The translations under genes were made by a program, and so were the position numbers. Of a DNA stretch of 64,000 nucleotides, positions 50,282-58,736 are shown one piece after another. Every line of letters starts with the position of its first letter. Positions within the stretch are counted from its first letter, which is position 1. This stretch comes from Bifidobacterium sp. GTDB taxonomy: Bacteria > Actinomycetota > Actinomycetes > Actinomycetales > Bifidobacteriaceae. Where the stretch lies: the NCBI GenBank assembly GCA_022649135.1, contig JALCNP010000004.1, positions 1-64,000 on the forward strand, written 5' to 3'. The notes under the pieces are model-generated. The model was given only the letters and a program-made list of their open reading frames with translations. It made no database searches and was not told the DNA's origin.

Positions 50282-51480
50282 GGCCCGTTCCCTGTGCCCC
50301 GCCTCGTGGTGTTGTCCTTCTGGTCCACCCATGCGAAGGCGGCTTCGGCCACCGCCGGGCGCAGGGCCGTGACCAGGTTGCGGGAGCGTGAGGGGTGGAC
50401 GCGGTTGGTCAGCAGAACGATGGTGAGGGCTCTCCGGCGGTCGATCTGGAAGGACGTTCCCGTGAACCCGGTGTGCCCGCGCGATTCGCCCCCGTGGACG
50501 CCCATCCAATGGGTGGCGCCGATCTGCAGGCCGAGGCTGGCACCGTTAAGGGAGTTCTCCTCAAACGGGACGGCTCTTTTCACGATGCGCGCAAGTTCGT
50601 CGTCCCAGAGCAGATGCGACGCCGGTTCACAGGCCCCGATGCGCAGGGTCTCCGCGAAGTCGGCCACGGCCCGGGCCGTGGCGAACAGCCCGGCATTGGC
50701 GCATTCGCCGCCCATCGCCCATGAGGTTTCGTCGTGGACGTCACCCTGTATCATGCCTCGATGCAGTTCCGGCGCGTATTCCGTGCATGCTGTGAGTTTC
50801 GGATCGGGATGGAAGGTGACCTGGTCAAGCCCCAGCGGTTCGAGGGTGTATGCGCGCACCAGCTCGGGCCACTGCCGGCCTGTGACCCGCTCCGCCAGCA
50901 CCATCGCCGTGTTGAAGCTCACGTCGGAATACCTTCTGCGCTGTCCGGGCTCGGAGTCGAGGGGTGTGGAGAGGAGATCCTCCTCCAGTTCGTTTTTCAT
51001 GGAGGCGATGGGACTGGTCGTGAGCCGTTCGGGCCCGCCTGCGCGTAGGGTGGCGAGAAGGGGCGTGCGCCAGCCGTACCAGCTCGGCGGCAGCCCGGCG
51101 GTGTGGGTGAGCAGATGCCGCAGCGTGGCCTTTCTCTTCCCCGGTTCTGCCCATGGGGCAAGCGTCCTTCCGACGGGTTCGTCCAGGTCGAGGATCCCCT
51201 CGCGAACCATGGACAGCAGCGTGTATGCGGAGAACGTCTTGGTCAGCGATGCCAGATCGAACATGGTCGAGGGTGTGGCGTTGACCCGGTCATGCTCATC
51301 CAGCTGTGCGCCGTCGTTCCCGTACGTGGCCAGGACACCGGTGGTGAGGTCGACCAGGACCTCCCCGTGCTGGAGTATCAGGCATTGGGCGGCACTGAAC
51401 GCTCCCTCGGCACGCTGGGTCTCGATCATGGCCCGGACTGTCCCGGTCAGAGACGATTGAGGTTCGAATACGGTTGGCAT
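50266..51480 (-). CDS. Serine hydrolase, class C beta-lactamase/AmiE-like (start may be 51513)
   Basis: FDLASLTKTF (SxxK), YSDVSF (YxN-like), GHTGFTG (KTG-like); gene neighbourhood. Confidence 0.88.
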   Translation of the reverse strand: MPTVFEPQSSLTGTVRAMIETQRAEGAFSAAQCLILQHGEVLVDLTTGVLATYGNDGAQLDEHDRVNATPSTMFDLASLTKTFSAYTLLSMVREGILDLDEPVGRTLAPWAEPGKRKATLRHLLTHTAGLPPSWYGWRTPLLATLRAGGPERLTTSPIASMKNELEEDLLSTPLDSEPGQRRRYSDVSFNTAMVLAERVTGRQWPELVRAYTLEPLGLDQVTFHPDPKLTACTEYAPELHRGMIQGDVHDETSWAMGGECANAGLFATARAVADFAETLRIGACEPASHLLWDDELARIVKRAVPFEENSLNGASLGLQIGATHWMGVHGGESRGHTGFTGTSFQIDRRRALTIVLLTNRVHPSRSRNLVTALRPAVAEAAFAWVDQKDNTTRRGTGNGPWNHR

Positions 51481-51509
51481 GCCACCGCTCCTTTTCGCGC
51501 AATGTGTGG

Positions 51510-52550
51510 TCATAGATCCTGCTGTATCGCGCTCCATGCCCAGGAATCCTTCCCGAGTGAGAGCGCAGGGGATTCCGCGGAGGCAAGCGCCTGGTTTGCG
51601 GCAAGAAGGGCGGCTCCGTCCAGGGGGGTCCCTTCGGGTTCCGTAATCCGGGCGTCTCGGTGACGAGCACGCACCGCGGCGATGAACGCCGTGCGGATGG
51701 GGGCGCAGCGTGTCAGGATTCCTCCCGCATAGGAGATTCGGAGGGGAAGGCCCGCTACCCAGGCCGTGCATGCGGTGGCAGCGATTTCGGTTCCCGCGCG
51801 GCGAAGAAGCTTGCGGGCGGTGGAATCCTCGTCGGCGCAGGCGGTAACGAGGGGGACGAAGGATGCGAGGATTCGGGCGCGGTCCGCATGAGGGTAGATT
51901 TTCCCCGGCCAGGTGTCCGGCTCGCCGAAATGCCCTAAGGCCGCGTGAAGCAGCGCTCGGGACTGCTCCCCGGGTCTGTCCTCATAGGTGTTCAGCGCTA
52001 TGTGCAGGGCGTGTCTCCCGATCCAGGACCCTGATCCGCGGTCGCCCAGAAGATATCCCCATCCGTCGCTTCTGCGCCAGATTCGGCGGTAGTCGGTTCC
52101 CAGCGCGATAACCCCGGTTCCGGCGGCGACCACCACTCCCGGCCTTCCCGACAGGGCCCCGGCGTGTGCGGCGACCGAGTCCGGCACGAGCATCGCATGC
52201 CGCGCCCCAAGAATGAGGGCCGTGTCGGCGCACAGTCTCTCGGGGTTTGCGCACAGGGAGGCTATGCCCGCGCACCCCAGGCAGACGGTGTGGATCGATG
52301 TGGCCTGATTGCCGAACCGTGTTCGCAGCATCGCACGGATGTCGGTGAGAAGCTCCCTGATGTTCAGTCCTTGCGGGCCGCTGGTGATTCCCCGGGGCAG
52401 GCGCAGGTCCGGCCCCAGGGAACGCGACCGGGCGGTTCCGGCGCCGGTGGCGGGCTGTGCCGAGCCGAGCCGTATCCGACATCCCGAGCCTCCTATGTCG
52501 ATCGCGCATATGACGGCCGTCTGCCGCCGTGTTCCTTCGGTGCGTGTCAT
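51510..52550 (-). CDS. N-acetylglucosamine/MurNAc kinase-like (BadF/BadG/BcrA/BcrD ATPase family)
   Basis: AVICAIDIGGSGCRIRLGS; VVVAAGTGVIALGTD; GDRGSGSWIGRHALH. Confidence 0.88.
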   Translation of the reverse strand: MTRTEGTRRQTAVICAIDIGGSGCRIRLGSAQPATGAGTARSRSLGPDLRLPRGITSGPQGLNIRELLTDIRAMLRTRFGNQATSIHTVCLGCAGIASLCANPERLCADTALILGARHAMLVPDSVAAHAGALSGRPGVVVAAGTGVIALGTDYRRIWRRSDGWGYLLGDRGSGSWIGRHALHIALNTYEDRPGEQSRALLHAALGHFGEPDTWPGKIYPHADRARILASFVPLVTACADEDSTARKLLRRAGTEIAATACTAWVAGLPLRISYAGGILTRCAPIRTAFIAAVRARHRDARITEPEGTPLDGAALLAANQALASAESPALSLGKDSWAWSAIQQDL

Positions 52551-53530
52551 CGGCGGCCGTTGTCCGTTTTCTGCCGCGGACGGGTGCCGAGCGCTCGGGT
52601 GTCGCCGGCGTCTGCGTTGACGGCATAGGTGACCGACCACTGATGCTCGGCCAGACGGGCCCGAGCGGCATCGGCATCGATGGAGGCGAAGTGGCTGACC
52701 AGGGCCACGCGGAGGTCGCCGCTGGCCCTGAGCAGGGACGCGTCGGCCTCGGCCTCGTCGAGCCCCGTCGCCTCGCGCATGATTCGGCGTGCCCGGTCGC
52801 GCAGCTTGTCGTTGGTGGCGTTGAGGCACACCATGAGGTTCGACCACGTCTTGCCGCATTGAACCATCACCGCCGTCGAGAAACTGTTCAACGCCAGTTT
52901 TTCCGCCGTTCCCGCTTTCAGACGCGTCGAGCCGGTGATGAACTCCTCGCCGGTGTCGAGCACGACTGTCAGGTCGGCGTCTCGTGAGCATGGTGGATGG
53001 GGATTGCAGCATATCAGTGCTGTTGCGGCGGACTTGCCTCGTGCCGATTGCAGGGCCGCCGCCACGTACGGCGTGGCCCCCGATGCCGTGATGCCGATGA
53101 CGAGATCCCCCTTCTCGACGGCGTCCTCGTCGTCGGGGCTGAGGGTCGTGGCGTCTTCGGCGTTCTCCATCGCATTGGTCAGGGCGTCCATGCCTCCGGC
53201 GATGTGGCCGATGACGGTGCCCGGTGCCGTGTTGAAGGTCGGGTACAGCTCGGCGGCGTCCAGCACGCCGAGGCGGCCCGATGTTCCTGCGCCGAAGTAG
53301 TGGATGTGGTGGCCGTTCCTCACCGTCTGCGTTCCCATCCGCACCAATTCCGCGAGGTCTGTGATCGCCTTGTGCACGGCATGCACCGCGCGTAGGTCCT
53401 GCCGGTTCATGGCGCGGAGCATGGTTTCCGTGTCCATGTCGTCAAGTCCCATCGATTCGGGCAGTCGTCTTTCCGTGGGCGGGAGGGGGGCTGGCGTCCC
53501 ATCCCGTTGCGTTGTGGTTTCCATTGGCAC
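52547..53530 (-). CDS. murQ: N-acetylmuramic acid 6-phosphate etherase
   Basis: YFGAGTSGRLGVLDAAELYPTF; HIAGGMDALTNAMENAED; ITASGATPYVAAALQSARGKSAATALI; LMVCLNATNDKLRDRARRI. Confidence 0.95.
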   Translation of the reverse strand: MPMETTTQRDGTPAPLPPTERRLPESMGLDDMDTETMLRAMNRQDLRAVHAVHKAITDLAELVRMGTQTVRNGHHIHYFGAGTSGRLGVLDAAELYPTFNTAPGTVIGHIAGGMDALTNAMENAEDATTLSPDDEDAVEKGDLVIGITASGATPYVAAALQSARGKSAATALICCNPHPPCSRDADLTVVLDTGEEFITGSTRLKAGTAEKLALNSFSTAVMVQCGKTWSNLMVCLNATNDKLRDRARRIMREATGLDEAEADASLLRASGDLRVALVSHFASIDADAARARLAEHQWSVTYAVNADAGDTRALGTRPRQKTDNGRR

Positions 53531-53883
53531 GCACCTTTGTTGTCGGTCATACGCATTATAGAGGAAAATAAATTACAACATTATATATGAATGTGAAAGT
53601 TATTTACAAATCACGACTTAGGTGCCAGTGCTGACGTTCGGGGAAAGGAGTGTTCGCTATGCGCGCGGACGATGCCTACCGCATAGGGCGTTGACCATCG
53701 GTGTCGGCGTAATCCGCCTGCGGCGAATGTAATCCCCGTCCGGGGGCAAAGCAGCGCGTTGTGTTGAGTATCATCAGGATTCCTGATCGTCGGCACGGCG
53801 ACTTTTCCGCGCCTGGTAATGACATTGCTCTAGAATGGGTCACTTCATGAGAGACATCACGGTGATCGAAATGGGGAGCGGCC

Positions 53884-54800
53884 ATGAGCACTGCAGCCAC
53901 CGAGCTATGGATTAAGATGAGCGAATTCCTTCAGCAGGGGGATTGCGAGCTGGTTCGCGACCTTCAGGAGCGCTGCTCCGGTGAGGACCACGTCACCCTC
54001 AAGCTCGAACTCGACTACAGGCGCAGCGACGCCGAGCAGCGAGCGAACACGATCGACATCCACGCCATCAATGAATTCCTGTGTTTCCGTGGCGCGCAAC
54101 TGGTGGCGTATGTTGGCATATCCGCCTTCGGGGGCGAATCCGAACCGTTCGAGGTCACCGGGATGGTGCATCCGGATTATCGCCGGCATGGGATTTTCAC
54201 GCGGCTTCTCGGTCTGGCTCGTGAAGAGTGCAGGCGGAGAAAGCCGAACGGCATTCTTCTCTTGTGCGACAGGGAATCCGCTGCCGGCCATGCGTTGATG
54301 GAAAGGGTCGGCGCCGCGTATGGCTTCTCCGAATACGAGATGTATCTCAACGGCGGTTCTGCTGAGGGCGGCGCACGGCGGCTGTGCGACGTCGGCCTCG
54401 AAAGGCCACCAATGAGGATGCCCGCGAGGTGGCCCGTCAGGATGCGATGTATTGCGGCCATGATCCGCAGGAGACCGATGAGGGGATTCCACTTCCCGAA
54501 GATGAGGAAAAAAGAGGCATGACCATATATCTTGCACAGGTGGACAGCCGAATCGTCGGAAAGGTCAATCTGCAGTTGGTGAACGGCCTTGGGGGAATCT
54601 ACGGGCTGGGTGTGCTGCCGGAGCATCGCGGCAAGGGACTGGGAAGGGCGATTCTGGTGGAGGCCATAGAAAAGCTCCAGGCCGCAGGGGCGGCCCGAAT
54701 CATGCTTCAGGTTGAAGCGGGGAATGCAACGGCCCTCAACCTCTACACATCGTGCGGGTTCCGCGCAACGTCGGTGATGGACTATTGGGCGGTGGAATGA
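53884..54800 (+). pseudogene. Two-domain GNAT acetyltransferase interrupted by a frameshift (N half 53884-~54395 frame 1, C half ~54395-54800 frame 3)
   Basis: N half: VTGMVHPDYRRHGIFTRLLGLAREECRRR; C half: KATNEDAREVARQDAMYCG...GIYGLGVLPEHRGKGLGRAILVEAIEKL. Frame change is consistent with a 1-nt deletion near 54385-54402. Confidence 0.75.
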
Positions 54801-54880
54801 TGTCGTGTTGCCGGGTACGCCCCCTATGAGGGGCCTCGGGGCTGCCCCTCGCAACTGCCTGGGTGCGGGCGTGAGGTCGA

Positions 54881-54905
54881 GGGGGGGCGTCCGCGTTCAC
54901 GTCGC
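54881..54905. repeat. Left copy of imperfect direct repeat GGGGGGGCGTCCGCGTTCACGTCGC
   Basis: 22/25 identical to 58589-58613; the pair brackets the secreted protein/ABC locus. Confidence 0.7.
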
Positions 54906-55017
54906 AATGGCGAGTTTGTGAAATTCCATGCAGATAGCTGCAGGGATTCTCGACCTTCTTGCGCGGTATACGTAACGTAAGTTTTGCGTTAATGCACTTA
55001 TGTCAAGGAGGAAAATA

Positions 55018-55434
55018 ATGTTTTCTAAACATATTGCGAGGAAAATCATGGGCGTCATTGGAGCTCTCGCAGCCATGCTGTGCCTTTCTTCTCCCGCTTT
55101 TGCGAACAATCACGCAGATTCCGGATGGAGCGCATATTTAGCAGGATGGCAAACGGTGGATACTCCGAATAGACAAAAACAGGATGCGTCTTCCGGCTAT
55201 ATTGCGGCGCACAATATTTCGGGTGGCAGACAAATCAGAGCATGGATGCTTGGGTATCATAACGAAGATGTTCATTCCCAAACTGTTTATTTAAGAGCAG
55301 GTCAGTGGTCATATGTCACCAATAACACATACGAATGGTTCGGAAGAAAGCAAGTGCACATGAGAATACAAAATATACAACTCAGCAATGGTGCTACGAG
55401 CGCTTCTGGTGTGTGGAGCCCTGATTCGGTTTGA
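55018..55434 (+). CDS. Small secreted protein (Sec signal peptide, Cys-free mature region), possibly DUF2712/lactococcin-972-like
   Basis: MFSKHIARKIMGVIGALAAMLCLSSPAFA|NNHADSGWSAYL...; strong AAGGAGG RBS; visibly more AT-rich than surroundings; precedes an ABC locus. Confidence 0.75.
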   Translation: MFSKHIARKIMGVIGALAAMLCLSSPAFANNHADSGWSAYLAGWQTVDTPNRQKQDASSGYIAAHNISGGRQIRAWMLGYHNEDVHSQTVYLRAGQWSYVTNNTYEWFGRKQVHMRIQNIQLSNGATSASGVWSPDSV

Positions 55435-55500
55435 TCTTTTGCGGTGTGCGGCAGCGGTCATTGCCTCCGCACACCGCCGTGATATGGATGGGATATTATT

Positions 55501-56343
55501 GTGAACTGGCCGTTGCTAAAATATCAGGTAGGGAGCAACCTTCGTAGTTTTCGAGTGCTGGCAATACTCGGAATGTCATGTGTTCTGATGTTCGTGCAAT
55601 ACTGGACCGTCCATCATGCGGCGTATCGATTGTTCGACAGCGAGCCGACATTTTTGCGCGAGACGATGCTTTTCAGCAGGGATGGTACGGGATCGGGATT
55701 TTATCTGCTGCTGCTTCCCTTCATTGCGGCTCTTCTCGGCGGTAGTGTCGTGGCGTCGGAGCGGCACAGCGGACGAATGAAGGGGCTGATGGCGCGTGAG
55801 GGGCGGAATAGGATTCTGTGCACTTCCATGGTCTCCGGTTTTCTTCTGGGCGGGATCGGGGGCATCGCTCCCCTCATGCTGAATCTTCTTGTGGCCGCCG
55901 CGGTAAATCCTCATTTAAGTTTCATCAACGGTGTCGCTTTTGATAGCTCTGGCCAGGTTCTTCCCCGATACGTTCTCATCGACTCGCTGTCATGGGCTTA
56001 TCCGCTCTACCAGAGCAGCCAAGAGTTGCTCATTATGGTAATTGTTCTTATGCTGTTTGCTCTTTCCGGGCTGTTCTCCATGGTGGCTGTGGGGGCGTCT
56101 CTTTTCACGACTCGCCGTTATGTGGAACTTCTTATCCCGTTTGTGCTCAATCTGCTCTGGTGGATGCTTCCCACGTTGACCTATGGCCTTGTGCCTGACG
56201 AATGGAGCGAAATCAATTTTCTGTTTTTCTCGGCCTCCGAGTACGCCTCCAAAGCGTTTACGGGCATGGGTCTGACATTTCTTGGTTTGGCGGCCGTTTC
56301 GGGGTCATTGGCGCTGACGGGACGAGTGAAAGATGCACTATAG
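55501..56343 (+). CDS. ABC-2-like multi-pass membrane protein (GTG start)
   Basis: Hydrophobic; YLLLLPFIAALLGGSVVASERHSGRMKGLMAREGRNR is typical of ABC-2 permeases. Confidence 0.75.
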   Translation: MNWPLLKYQVGSNLRSFRVLAILGMSCVLMFVQYWTVHHAAYRLFDSEPTFLRETMLFSRDGTGSGFYLLLLPFIAALLGGSVVASERHSGRMKGLMAREGRNRILCTSMVSGFLLGGIGGIAPLMLNLLVAAAVNPHLSFINGVAFDSSGQVLPRYVLIDSLSWAYPLYQSSQELLIMVIVLMLFALSGLFSMVAVGASLFTTRRYVELLIPFVLNLLWWMLPTLTYGLVPDEWSEINFLFFSASEYASKAFTGMGLTFLGLAAVSGSLALTGRVKDAL

Positions 56344-57040
56344 TGCTGTGGATCTTGTAACGGGACTGAGGCGTTCCTCCCCGGCGATGAAATGGGGTGT
56401 GGCCCTGATTTCAGTGTTTGCTGTCGTGTATTGCGTTGTTTTATTGCATATGAACTCCGATGATCCTTTCGAATTCAATTACGCCGGGTTTATGAGAAGC
56501 TGCGCCTCCACTGGCGTGCTTCCTTCGTTCCTGCTTTTCCTGCAGGCAGGAAGTATACGGTGCAAGGCCTTTGACAGGGTACGACGGGATCCGCGCTGGG
56601 AATTGCTGGCAAATACGCTATGGATGATGGCCGCGAACCTCGTAGCCGCCTTCGTGGGCACGTTCCTCTTCGCATTTATGGAGTGTGTGCTGATGCGGCA
56701 GACGATGACACCCGCGCATGTATCACTGCTCGTCATGATGTTTGTCCAGCTGATGATGATGAACGGCTCCGTCGCTCTCATCATATTGTTCCTGGTTAAT
56801 TGCGGGTTGTCGTTCGGCCAGGTCACCCCCGTGGCCATCGCCTTCTACACAGTCGGGAACTGGCTTTTGACATCCCTTCGCGGAGATGCAGAAAGAATCA
56901 TCTTCTATTTCTGGTATCCCATCAGTCCCCTGTGGTCGATCGTGTTTGTGAAACAAGTCGTCCCCTTCATAGGCTACTGCGTTCTGATGGCGATGGTCAT
57001 CGTCATCGCTTTCGAGCGCACCGATCGTTTGGATGCGTGA
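56333..57040 (+). CDS. Multi-pass membrane protein of the same ABC locus
   Basis: Hydrophobic throughout; overlaps the preceding ORF by 11 bp. Confidence 0.7.
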   Translation: MHYSAVDLVTGLRRSSPAMKWGVALISVFAVVYCVVLLHMNSDDPFEFNYAGFMRSCASTGVLPSFLLFLQAGSIRCKAFDRVRRDPRWELLANTLWMMAANLVAAFVGTFLFAFMECVLMRQTMTPAHVSLLVMMFVQLMMMNGSVALIILFLVNCGLSFGQVTPVAIAFYTVGNWLLTSLRGDAERIIFYFWYPISPLWSIVFVKQVVPFIGYCVLMAMVIVIAFERTDRLDA

Positions 57041-57043
57041 CAT

Positions 57044-57709
57044 ATGCACGCACTGCGTAATCTGATGCAATCTCTTCACGGCAGGAATGGTCTGCGGGCC
57101 CTTATCCTTGTCATCTATGCCGCGCTAACGTTCAACTTTTATACCAGCGCGGCACCGACTGGCATATTCATGGGAATGTTCCGCATGTCGTCCGATCCCG
57201 GGACGCCGAATCTCATGGCCAACGTATACTCTCTCGGCTACATGATATGTGGAATGGCTTTGCCACTTGAACGGTTTTCCGAATATCTGAGCATGCCCGA
57301 CAGCATGGTGTATGTGCGTCGTCGCAGGGGGGGCGCTCAGTTCGCCCGCTATCTGGCCCTTAATGTCGTGTATTGCTGTGTCTTCACCCTTGCGCAAACG
57401 GCTGTGGCGTTTGCCGTATCCCCTCAGATCCACTGGATTCAGCTGCTGTCGACCAGTGTCTGCGCGGCATGGATGCTTCTGTGCCTTCTGTTGATTGCAA
57501 ACTGCGGGTATCTTCTTTCCGTCAGAGGGGCGGGTTATGCCGCGTCTGTTGGGGCGTATGCATTGCTGTTGTCCATAGGGTCGGCGGCCCAATGGTTTGC
57601 TTCTGGCTGGTGGGGGCCGGTGCCCGCATGGTCCCTCACGCTGCTTGTCTGTACGGGCATTTTGTGCCTTCTGAATCTTATGGTGTTCGACCGTGTGCAG
57701 ATCCTATAG
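57044..57709 (+). CDS. Multi-pass membrane protein of the same ABC locus
   Basis: Hydrophobic; begins 4 bp after the preceding stop. Confidence 0.7.
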   Translation: MHALRNLMQSLHGRNGLRALILVIYAALTFNFYTSAAPTGIFMGMFRMSSDPGTPNLMANVYSLGYMICGMALPLERFSEYLSMPDSMVYVRRRRGGAQFARYLALNVVYCCVFTLAQTAVAFAVSPQIHWIQLLSTSVCAAWMLLCLLLIANCGYLLSVRGAGYAASVGAYALLLSIGSAAQWFASGWWGPVPAWSLTLLVCTGILCLLNLMVFDRVQIL

Positions 57710-57756
57710 ATTACAAAACAACCTTCCCGTATCACTTAATAGCTAAGGAGAATGCC

Positions 57757-58395
57757 ATGTACGTACAGGTTACGGATCTGTCCAAGACGATCAGGAAGAA
57801 GCCGGTGCTCCGAGACGTTAATGTGGGTTTCGAACAGGGCGAAATCCATGCCGTGGTCGGCCCCAACGGTTCAGGCAAGACCATGCTTTTACGGGCGATT
57901 TGCGGATTCATCAGACCGGATCAGGGCGGGGTGACCATTGGCGGCAAGCCAGTTGAATTCAATAGAAAGCTTCCCGAATCCGTCGGCGTGATCATTGAGA
58001 ACCCGGGGTTCGTGCTGAGCGAAACCGGTATGGGGAATCTTACGTACCTGGCTGGTATCAATCACGCCTTCGATCGCGAGGAGACGGATAGGCTGCTGAC
58101 AATTTTCAACCTGCGTGATCATGCGGATGAGAAGGTCAAATCCTACTCGCTGGGCATGCGTCAGAAACTTGCCATCGTTCAAGCGCTTATGGAGCACCAG
58201 CGCCTTGTTCTGCTCGATGAGCCGACGAATGGCCTCGACGAGGATTCCGTGAGTGTCTTTCTCGAGGAAATGAGGCATCAACGGGAACATGGAACAACCA
58301 TCATCATCGCGAGCCATCACAGTGACGAGCTTGATCAGATCGCTGATCGCTTTTATCAGATAGCCGATGGGCAGCTGCACAAGGCACGCGACTAG
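57757..58395 (+). CDS. ABC transporter ATP-binding protein
   Basis: VGPNGSGKTMLLRAICGF Walker A, YSLGMRQKLAIVQAL signature, LVLLDEPTNGLD Walker B, ASHHSDEL H-loop; AAGGAG RBS before ATG 57757. Confidence 0.92.
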   Translation: MYVQVTDLSKTIRKKPVLRDVNVGFEQGEIHAVVGPNGSGKTMLLRAICGFIRPDQGGVTIGGKPVEFNRKLPESVGVIIENPGFVLSETGMGNLTYLAGINHAFDREETDRLLTIFNLRDHADEKVKSYSLGMRQKLAIVQALMEHQRLVLLDEPTNGLDEDSVSVFLEEMRHQREHGTTIIIASHHSDELDQIADRFYQIADGQLHKARD

Positions 58396-58497
58396 GCGTT
58401 CATCCGCGCCTGGACGGTGCCGTCTTGGGCCCAGGAATGGTGCCGCTATGCCCTACACAGACGTTTCGGTTGAGCAAGGGAGACTGTATGTGGTCGA

Positions 58498-58508
58498 GGG
58501 GGGGGGGG
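58498..58508. repeat. G11 homopolymer tract
   Basis: Read directly; about 230 bp upstream of the BASS gene. Confidence 0.85.
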
Positions 58509-58588
58509 CGTCAGCGGCTCCGTAATCCTCTGCTTTGACCACGATTCCGGCATCCGACAGGCCGGCGATGTGCACGGGATGATATGTA

Positions 58589-58613
58589 GGAGGGGCGTCC
58601 GCGCTCACATCGC
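58589..58613. repeat. Right copy of imperfect direct repeat GGAGGGGCGTCCGCGCTCACATCGC
   Basis: 22/25 identical to 54881-54905. Confidence 0.7.
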
Positions 58614-58736
58614 CTCCTCGGTTGTTCCCACCAGGACGTATGGTAGGGAACCGTCACCCGACGTGCGCTCCACAAGATCACCGTGCCAAGGGGTTTGCAG
58701 TTTACGCGAATCTGAGCGTCAAAGGTCTTTTCTCCC

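Noticed and set aside
53611-53883. Small minus-strand ORFs between murQ and the GNAT gene
   Set aside because: Short, no domains, overlapping each other in an intergenic region.
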